A stretch of DNA of 64,000 bases, from contig CP053169.1 in NCBI GenBank assembly GCA_014607495.2, positions 682,001 to 746,000 on the forward strand, read 5' to 3'. A model generated the notes under the pieces. The model ran no database searches. It was not told where the DNA came from and saw only the letters and a program-made list of their open reading frames with translations. How positions within the stretch are numbered: the first letter of the stretch is position 1; each line of letters starts with the position of its first letter. The position numbers were made by a program, and so were the translations under genes. Below, in pieces: positions 45,401 to 54,400 of the stretch. Source of the DNA: Carposina sasakii. Taxonomy: Eukaryota > Arthropoda > Insecta > Lepidoptera > Carposinidae.

Positions 45401-48400
45401 CCAGTTCTAAAGCAGTTAGGACCTCAAGAGGATTCGGATTCAGACTCGGAGCCGACGCAAATCTGTCTCAACCTGGAGTGTGCGCAACGAGGGGGGTGTG
45501 GACAAAAGGGGGCGGAGACTTGTAAAGGGGCGGAGCTTCAGGCGAATGATAACCAGATTGCTGTACGGGAGGAAGAATCAGTAAGTTGTTTACACTATTA
45601 TTTGCTGCTAGACAGAAGTGAACCTCTATCGAACCTCATAGTTGCATAGGTCAACGGTTTTTTGAATAAATAAGTGAGTTGAATATCATTTTGTTGGTCG
45701 TGGATAAGTTTTTGTTGAAAAGTATGTAGAAGTGTTTTTATTTTAGTCAAGATATTATATATTATAAAATTATTAATAAAGAAATGGAAAAAATTCTTCA
45801 CCCGGGTGGGAATCGAACCCACGACCTCTGCATTCCGTGCCAGCGCTCTTACCACTGAGCCACCGTATATGTATAGCTATCGGGATGAAAAAATAACGTT
45901 TCCAATAATGTAATTTCAAAAAGAGATGGTAAAATTCGTCATCCGAGTAATTGACACGGTGGCTCAGTGGTAAGAGCGCTGGCACGCGGATTTCTTTATT
46001 AATAATTTTATAAAAAGTATGTATTATTTTTATTAATCTAGGATTGTTTATGAGAAAAATGTTAGATTACTCTAATTAATATTATTTTTAAACAGTTAGG
46101 ATATAAATATATTTATAATTAGAATAGAAATTCGTTTTCTCAAACTAGATTAAAAATCGTGACACATATGATCAATGAAAAACATAAAATGACCTTTTCA
46201 AACTATTGTCACTTATTGTATCTACTAATATTTTAAATACGAAAGTTTTTTGTGAAAACGTATGTTCGTCTTTTACGCAAGAATACATTTTGATAAAACT
46301 TGCAAGTAATGTAAGTTAAACATCATAAAAACTCATAAGCACATAGCGGCGCATATAGGCGTTTGTATATCAATATTTATATCCTGGTAAAAACTTGTAA
46401 AAAAATTGTTGTATCATAGTTTATATTATATGATATATAAAATCATATTCTATCGTTCACTATTCACTAAAATATATTATGTCATTTAGTGCTTTTTCAC
46501 ATTCAATTGTACAATTTTTTTACGTTAGATTTGTGCTACTCGGTAACCAGTACACGTAAAAAGGCCCTTAACACAATCAAATCTCCACAGCAAAGTCAAG
46601 AAGACATCAAACCCAAACCCGACCTGCAATCCGACTCGGAGCTATCGGACTCCGACTACGAGTACCTGACGGCGCCGGTGAAGCGCCGCCGCGTGAGTCC
46701 CGCGCACGGGAGGGACGGACGGGACCTGCTGGCGACGGTGGCGCGACAGCTGCGGCGCCTGGAGCCCTCCGTGCGGGACCTGCTGGCGTGGCAGCGGCTG
46801 CAGCAGGTGATGTGCCACCGTAATGGGACAGCTATTTAGATTAAATACAGGATGATTTTTGGCCGTCAACGTTCCCGATAACTACGGATTCTCCTCGTCA
46901 TCACGATCATATTCCTCTATAGAAGGCATACCTGGGAAGTGTCTGGTTTCCAAAATATTAGGGTCCAAAGTTGAGTAAATAGACTCCGTTTTTCTGTATA
47001 CTAAGGTAGAAGGTTGAGTTTGCATTGCATGCAGTTTATCTAATTGTTTTTCTACTTATACTTTCGTATCTGTTTATAGATACTAGCAGGCGAGGCAGTG
47101 GGCGGGGCCTGGCGAGGCGCGCCGCTGTCCGCAGAGGCAGAGGCACGCGTGTCCCGCGCCATCGACAGACACGCGCTGCAGAGACACGGCGTGTGTCTGC
47201 TGCCCTCGTGTCTGCTGCCCAGGTAGGTCGACACAGGCAGAGGCACGCGTGTCCCGCGCCATCGACAGACACGCGCTGCAGAGACACGGCGTGTGTCTGC
47301 TGCCCTCGTGTCTGCTGCCCAGGTAGGTCGACACAGGCAGAGGCACGCGTGTCCCGCGCCATCGACAGACACGCGCTGCAGAGACACGGCGTGTGTCTGC
47401 TGCCCTCGTGTCTGCTGCCCAGGTAGGTCGACACAGGCAGAGGCACGCGTGTCCCGCGCCATCGACAGACACGCGCTGCAGAGACACGGCGTGTGTCTGC
47501 TGCCCTCGTGTCTGCTGCCCAGGTAGGTCGACACAGGCAGAGGCACGCGTGTCCCGCGCCATCGACAGACACGCGCTGCAGAGACACGGCGTGTGTCTGC
47601 TGCCCTCGTGTCTGCTGCCCAGGTAGGTCGACACAGGCAGAGGCACGCGTGTCCCGCGCCATCGACAGACACGCGCTGCAGAGACACGGCGTGTGTCTGC
47701 TGCCCTCGTGTCTGCTGCCCAGGTAGGTCGACACAGGCAGAGGCACGCGTGTCCCGCGCCATCGACAGACACGCGCTGCAGAGACACGGCGTGTGTCTGC
47801 TGCCCTCGTGTCTGCTGCCCAGGTAGGTCGACACAGGCAGAGGCACGCGTGTCCCGCGCCATCGACAGACACGCGCTGCAGAGACACGGCGTGTGTCTGC
47901 TGCCCTCGTGTCTGCTGCCCAGGTAGGTCGACACAGGCAGAGGCACGCGTGTCCCGCGCCATCGACAGACACGCGCTGCAGAGACACTACAGGTTAATGT
48001 GTTGTGAAGTGTGTGAATATTTATTAAACGAACACCCACGAGTTCGTCCGCTGTCGGGAGGACATCGCTATCTGTTCGAAGCCGGGGCGGGTTGCTATAT
48101 ATAGCATATAGCCTTCCTCGATAAATGGGCTTAACTCTGAAAGAATTTTTCAAATCGGACCAGTAGTTCCTGATATTAGCGCGTTCTAACAAACAAATTC
48201 TTCAGATTTATTAATATTACCTATATTAATAAAGCTGAAGAATTTGTTTGTTAGAACTAAAATTCTGAAGAGTTATTTTTTATATTGAATAGGCTTACAC
48301 TTGACCCTAACGCGCCTGATGGTAAGCACCGTTGCAGTCTAAGATGGAGCGCGCTTGCCTAAAAGAAACCGGTTTGCTCTCGACTTGAAGACCGCAAGAT

Positions 48401-51400
48401 TACAGTTCATGGGAAACAGGTATTCAGGCAGGGAGTTCTACAGCTTGGCTGTTCGCACTATGAATGTAGAAGCAAAACGCTTAGTACGAGTTTTCGGCAC
48501 TTCAACTGTGAACCGGTGTCGCTCTGACGTTTCCCTGATCGTCCGTTTGTTTGTTAGAACGCGAGTATAGATTTATTCTGTGAACTCCCCTTACAGCAGC
48601 GAGCGCGAGCGCATAGCGCGCGAGGTGTGGGGCTCGCCTCCCGCGCCTCCCGCCGCGCCGCCCGCGCCCGCCTCCCGGGAGATACTGTCGCGAGCGCGGG
48701 CGGCCTTGCTGCGGGTGCGCGCGCCCCGCACGTGAGTACTATCATCATCATCATCATTCTCAGCCTTGATAAGTCCACCGCTGACCATAGACCTCCCCAA
48801 CAACCTCCATTCCGACCGGTCGGAAGCGGCTTGCATCCAACCGACGCCCGTGCCCTGGCTAGGTCGTCCGTCCATTTCGCGGTCATTTTAGCCTTCCTAC
48901 GCTGCATGGTATACTCTCGAGGTACGAGGTACTCTAGAACCTTTCGGTTCCATCGGCCATCAGTTCTTCGAGCTATTGCCACTATAGCTTGCTGGACCGT
49001 TGAGCCATGTCGTACTATACACTATTACATACATATACCTATTTTAGTTAGTTTGACCGGGCATTTTCCGCACATACACGGCAGTGTTAACGAAAGGGTG
49101 GCTATAATCTCAGGATCGTAAAGGATCATAGCTACGCTTGATATAAATAAACACATTATGTTAATGATTTATAACAGAACATTTGTCAATCTACATGTAG
49201 ATTAATTTTACATACATACATATACAGGGTGTAACAAAAAGGGTATGTTAAGCGAAAAGCTATATTAATAGCCCACTAAAAATTTGAGACTCGAAATCGC
49301 ATGTTTTTTCAGATAGTATGGAGGATTCCTAAGCGACTCAGGAATGTTCATACAATCTTGAAAAATAAACATGCGATTTCGGGTTTCAAATTTTGGAAAT
49401 AGGTTCTCTATAGTGGTCTGTTCACAAGCTTTTCGCTTAACATACCCTTTCTGTCACACCCTGTACATGTATGGGGGATATTGTCGTTTTTTACCTTTTG
49501 TATACTGAAATATGATTCAATTTAGAATCGACGATTAATTTGCTGGTACAACCTCCACTTGTCAGTAACGGCAGCGCGGATCCGCTACCGCGTGCGGTGA
49601 CCATGCGTGGTGCGAGGATCACGGTGGGCACGGCGTCCGTCTGTGACGTCCGTCTGCCGTCCGTCTGTCGCCGAGCCGCACCGCACCACGCCACTATCTA
49701 CGAGGACCAGGTATTGTCCGATTCATGGAATACTCCCATACCAGCCCCCAGTGGATATCGTATCGTACGATATCGTATCGTCTCTGTACAAAATTCAACA
49801 TGGCGGCCTTCTTTATCGTATTTTGACAGGTTAAATATCGATAAATCGGTTTATCATATCGTGTTTCTCAGGTCATGCTACTAGAGCTGATTTCGCATTT
49901 GTACAGATAATGTAGTCATACTGGAAAGTATGCGAGTGAAACAACCGAATGACACCGAAGCTGGTTTATTACTCGCTTGCATATACACCAATCCCTCCAC
50001 ACTAGTTACAAAATCTATAACAAAATATACATATTTTAATACATAATTATTTAAAAGAATTTCTTATAATCTATTCTTCTACGAGGTCTTAACTCCATCC
50101 TAGTAGTCGCTTCACTATTAGTGCCATTTACTGTCATCATATTACCCTCTGGTTCACCAACTGCATCATCGAAAACTTCCACTTCTTCTTCTCGTTCACT
50201 ATTACTAGGCATAACATTTTGCTCTGAAGTCGATTCGGGAACCATATCGCATAACGCGGGCAGCGGTGTGGGTGATGCTGATGATGCTGTTGGATCTCTT
50301 TCAGGGCTCTCCAATTCTGAATTTACCGGCATTACTGACCTCTCTACGCATGGCAAGGGCATATTGGTATCTTTGACATTCTGATTGAATGTTTCAGAGC
50401 CTTTAAATTTTAAAATTTGATCTAAATGTCTATTGCATTGTACTTTGTACTCTTCAAAATATACTAAATACATTCTATTGCCTATTTTTTTGATAATTTT
50501 AGCTTTAGACCAAATACTTTTTCTAGCTATAAACCATTTAGCCCAAATAATATCTCCAACAGAAAATGTTCTACTAGCTTTCCTTTGTTCCAATGGTTTT
50601 TTTGTGGTTATTTTGTCACTATTTGTTGGTAATATTAAATCCAAACGTGATCTCAAATTTCTTCCGAGCATTAAACTCGCGGAGGTATAACCAGTGGAAC
50701 AATGGACAGTGTTTCTATACTCAAACAAGTAACCTAGTAACTGTTCCTCCTTTTGTTTTTGAGAAGTTTTATTATCAATTAGAATACATTTAATCATTTT
50801 TTTTACAAGTTTTCACCGAGTTCTCGGCTTGACCATTACTTGATGGGTGGTAAATAGGAGAATTGACATATTGTATGCCATTGCTGGAACAAAACCTCTT
50901 AAATTCTGTTAAGCATATTTTAACGTCATTATCAGAGACTATGGTATGTGGCAAACCGAATCGTGAAAATACTTGTTTTAATTTTGAAATTAGAGCCTGT
51001 GCACTTGTTCCGCTAGTCATGTTAATGCATTCCGGCCATTTACTATATGCTTCTATTATAACCAAGTAAACATATTGACCAATTGTAAAATAGTCAATAT
51101 GTATACGATACCAAGGCTGCGACGGCTGCGGCCAGGGGGCGGGAGGGGCGGAAGGAGGGTCAGCGCGAAGCGCTGCGCACGCGCTACAGTCACCTATCCA
51201 TCGTTCAATATCTGAATCAATTCCCGGCCACCACATCCTACTTCGAGCTGTACTTTTTGTCTTAACAACTCCGAAATGTGCCGAGTGTAGTTCATGCAGT
51301 AGCTTAGTTCTCAATTGACTAGGAATAACAATTTTGTGGCCTCGGAATAAACAGCCATCAATTACTTCTAAATCCGTTTTACAAAGGTAATAAGGTTTAA

Positions 51401-54400
51401 TCGTAATGCAATTAATTTTTCTTGGCCATCCGTGATTCATATAATTTATAACCGTACAAAGCGTATGATCCCTAGACGTGGCGTCTCTTATCTTTTCAAA
51501 AGAAACCGGTTCCGTGGAATCGTCCAGGAATAATAGCGCGCGGTTATAGCTATCCTGCTCACTCATGTCAGCTGTGCCTGAGGTAGGTAACGGCGCCCTT
51601 GAAAAATAATCTGCGATAACATTATTTTTACTGCTTACGTATTGAATGTCATAATTATATCCGGATAGGATAATTGCATACCTTTGAAGACATAACGCGG
51701 CCGTAACTGATATTCCATTTTTCTTACCAAAATAGATAGTAAAGGTCTGTGATCTGTTTTTAGAATAAATGGAATCTGGACACCAAATAAATACTGATGG
51801 AATTTTTTTATTCCGAAAATGATAGCGGTCGCCTCCTTGTGGATCTGGCTATAATTGATTTCACTCGCCGACAAGGACCTGGAGGCGTACGCCAGAGGCC
51901 GCTCGGCGCCGCCGCACGGCGCGCGCTGCGCCAGCACGGCGCCCAGTCCGCGCGGGCCCGCGTCCACGCTGAGCACGAGCTGCGCCGCGGGATCGAAGTG
52001 CGCGAGCACACGCGCACTGCCTAGCTCCCGCTTTACTGCGAGCATAGCGTTCCGTTCCTTCTCACCCCATTCCCATTTCGTATTCGCGCGAAGTAATGCG
52101 TGCAGTGGACTCATTATGCTAGAAGCGTTAGGAATGAAATTTCTGTAATAGTTTAAAACACCAACAAACCGTTTAACTTCCGTGATGTTCGTAGGTTCTG
52201 GGGCCTCCAGTATGGCCTTTACCTTTTCAGGACATGTGTGTAATCCGTCACGATCTATAACGAAGCCCAAATAAGTGACACTTTGTTGGAAAAACTGGCA
52301 TTTTTCTTTTTGTAATCTTAACCCGGCTTCGCATAATCTGTGCAATACCTCGCGTAATCTTAGCAAATGAGTGACGTCATCGGGACCGGTTACACATATG
52401 TCGTCTAACCAACAACTAACCCCTTCGATACCTGCCAAGATTGATTCAATTGCGTTTTGAAAAATTGCGGGGGCGTTCGCAAGACCATAAACTAATCGTG
52501 TATATTTAAATAAACCTTTTGATGTATTTATTGTTGTTAGTTCTTGTGAAGAATCTTCCAAAATAAATTGATTATAGGCGTTTTTAAGATCAATTTTACT
52601 AAAACATTTCCCACCGCTTAGCTTCGCAAATACCTCCTCTATGCGGGGCAAAGGATATTTATCAATTATCATATCTTTGTTTAAGGTAATTGAATAGTCA
52701 CCCGCGATTCTTACACTACCGTTATCTTTAAGCACTGGTACTATAGGTGTCGCATAACGGGAGTGCCTAATTGGAACCAGGATTCCTAATTTGACTAATC
52801 GGTCCAATTCTGCTTCTACTTTACTTTTGAGTGCAAATGGAACAGTGCGTTGTTTGAAAAACTTGGGGGTAGAATTGGATTTTAATTGAATTTGCACTTT
52901 AAATTTATTAAATGACCCTAATTCGTCTCGCCACAGATCCGAGTATTGTTCCAGCAATTTATTTACATCACTATTAGGGTGCAATGTATTTGTAATATTA
53001 TTTAACGATAGTGTTACATTAAATACGGACATAAAATCTCGACCTAGAAGAGGCGGCCCACCATTTTTTACCACAAATATTTTTAAGGGTTTTGTTTGAC
53101 TATTGAAAATTGCATCAACCTCAAAAAAACCAATAGGGGAAATTTTATGGCCGTCATATAAACACATTTTTATATTCGAGGGAGACAATGTGTAATTTGA
53201 AAATTGATCGTTATACAATTGTTCAGAAATAACGGACGTCCCTGACCCAGAATCTAACTCCATAGTTATATAATTGTTACCCAAATACAAATCAATTTTT
53301 ATAGGATTATTAGAATCATACCTTAAATTATAGTTCTCACATTCCTCGCAACAGTTACCGTCTCCACTGCTTACAATTTCACCTTCATCGTTGGAACTTA
53401 TATTATTCACTCGCGAAGTTTGATAATCGCACACCTTTTTTAAGTGACCTTTTGCACCACACTTTTGGCATTTGTAATTTTTAAAACGACACTTATCACT
53501 TAAATGATTTTTCATTCCGCAAACGTAGCAACGTACATCGTTGATGGTAGCGCGCTGGTCATGAGCCGCCCTGCTGGAGCTGCCGGCGACCTGCCGCCCG
53601 CCCTTGCCTCGCCCGGATCCAACTCCAAACGAAGCCCTATATATGGCCTCCTGTTTGACCTCGGAAACCACCATCATCCTGGCTTCCCTAGAACTCGCAG
53701 CTTGTTCCGCTATCTCCAACGCACGATCTATTCTGAGGGTACTTGGATCTTGTTCAAATAACTTTTCTCTCTCGGGTCCTGGCCCTAGGCCGAGAACGAA
53801 TCTATCCGTAAGGATCGTATCCAATGCTGACCCGAAATTGCAGTAGCTGGCGAGTCCGCGAAGTCGCGCTGCCCAATCCCCCAAGGATTCATCTGGGCCT
53901 CTCACCGCTCCGTAGAATTTACCTTTATCTGAATAGGAACATTTTTTTGCCTTGAAATGCAAGTCTAGTAAACAAATAAGCTTATCAAATCCAAGCGCGT
54001 CGGAATCCTCGGGGTAAGCTAGATTTCGAACTAGCCTGTGTGAGTCATCCGACAGGTGAGTAATAAGTATACCGGCCTTATTGTCATGTTTAATGTCGTT
54101 GATTTTTAAAAACTGAATTAAACGTCCTTTAAAAATCGACCACTCGCACGATTTATAATCAAAAATAGTTAAATTTCCTATATACGACATTTTAACAAAT
54201 TTAACTGTGGGTAAATCGAAAAATCCTCGTCGCCAATGGAAAGTATGCGAGTGAAACAACCGAATGACACCGAAGCTGGTTTATTACTGGCTTGCATATA
54301 CACCACATACACATAGTAACTATTAGCGCCGTCGTTCAAAGGAACTATTTAGTGAAACGCATTTACAATAATTATGGTCGCGCGATGCCGGCAGAGTAGA

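Larger units (their letters stand above)
49922..54305 (-). mobile_element. mag-like Ty3/gypsy retrotransposon with 69-bp LTRs, antisense in PHF12 intron 13
   Basis: Element on the minus strand, 4384 bp. LTRs at 54237-54305 and 49922-49990 are 69 bp with one mismatch, start TGG and end CCA, and contain AATAAA. Target duplication CATAC at 49917-49921 and 54306-54310. A primer-binding-like TTGGCGACGAGGATT follows the 5' LTR, and a purine tract GTGGAGGGAT precedes the 3' LTR. Very short LTRs are the known trait of the mag lineage first found in silkworm. Confidence 0.93.

Noticed and set aside
45797..45868. Functional tRNA gene
   Set aside because: A and B boxes and T-stem are good but the acceptor and anticodon stems do not pair; best read as a SINE head. 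The same applies to 55400-55463.
47036..48192. 300-370 codon minus-strand frames
   Set aside because: Antisense reading of the 100-bp array G over the PHF12 exon 47080-47222.
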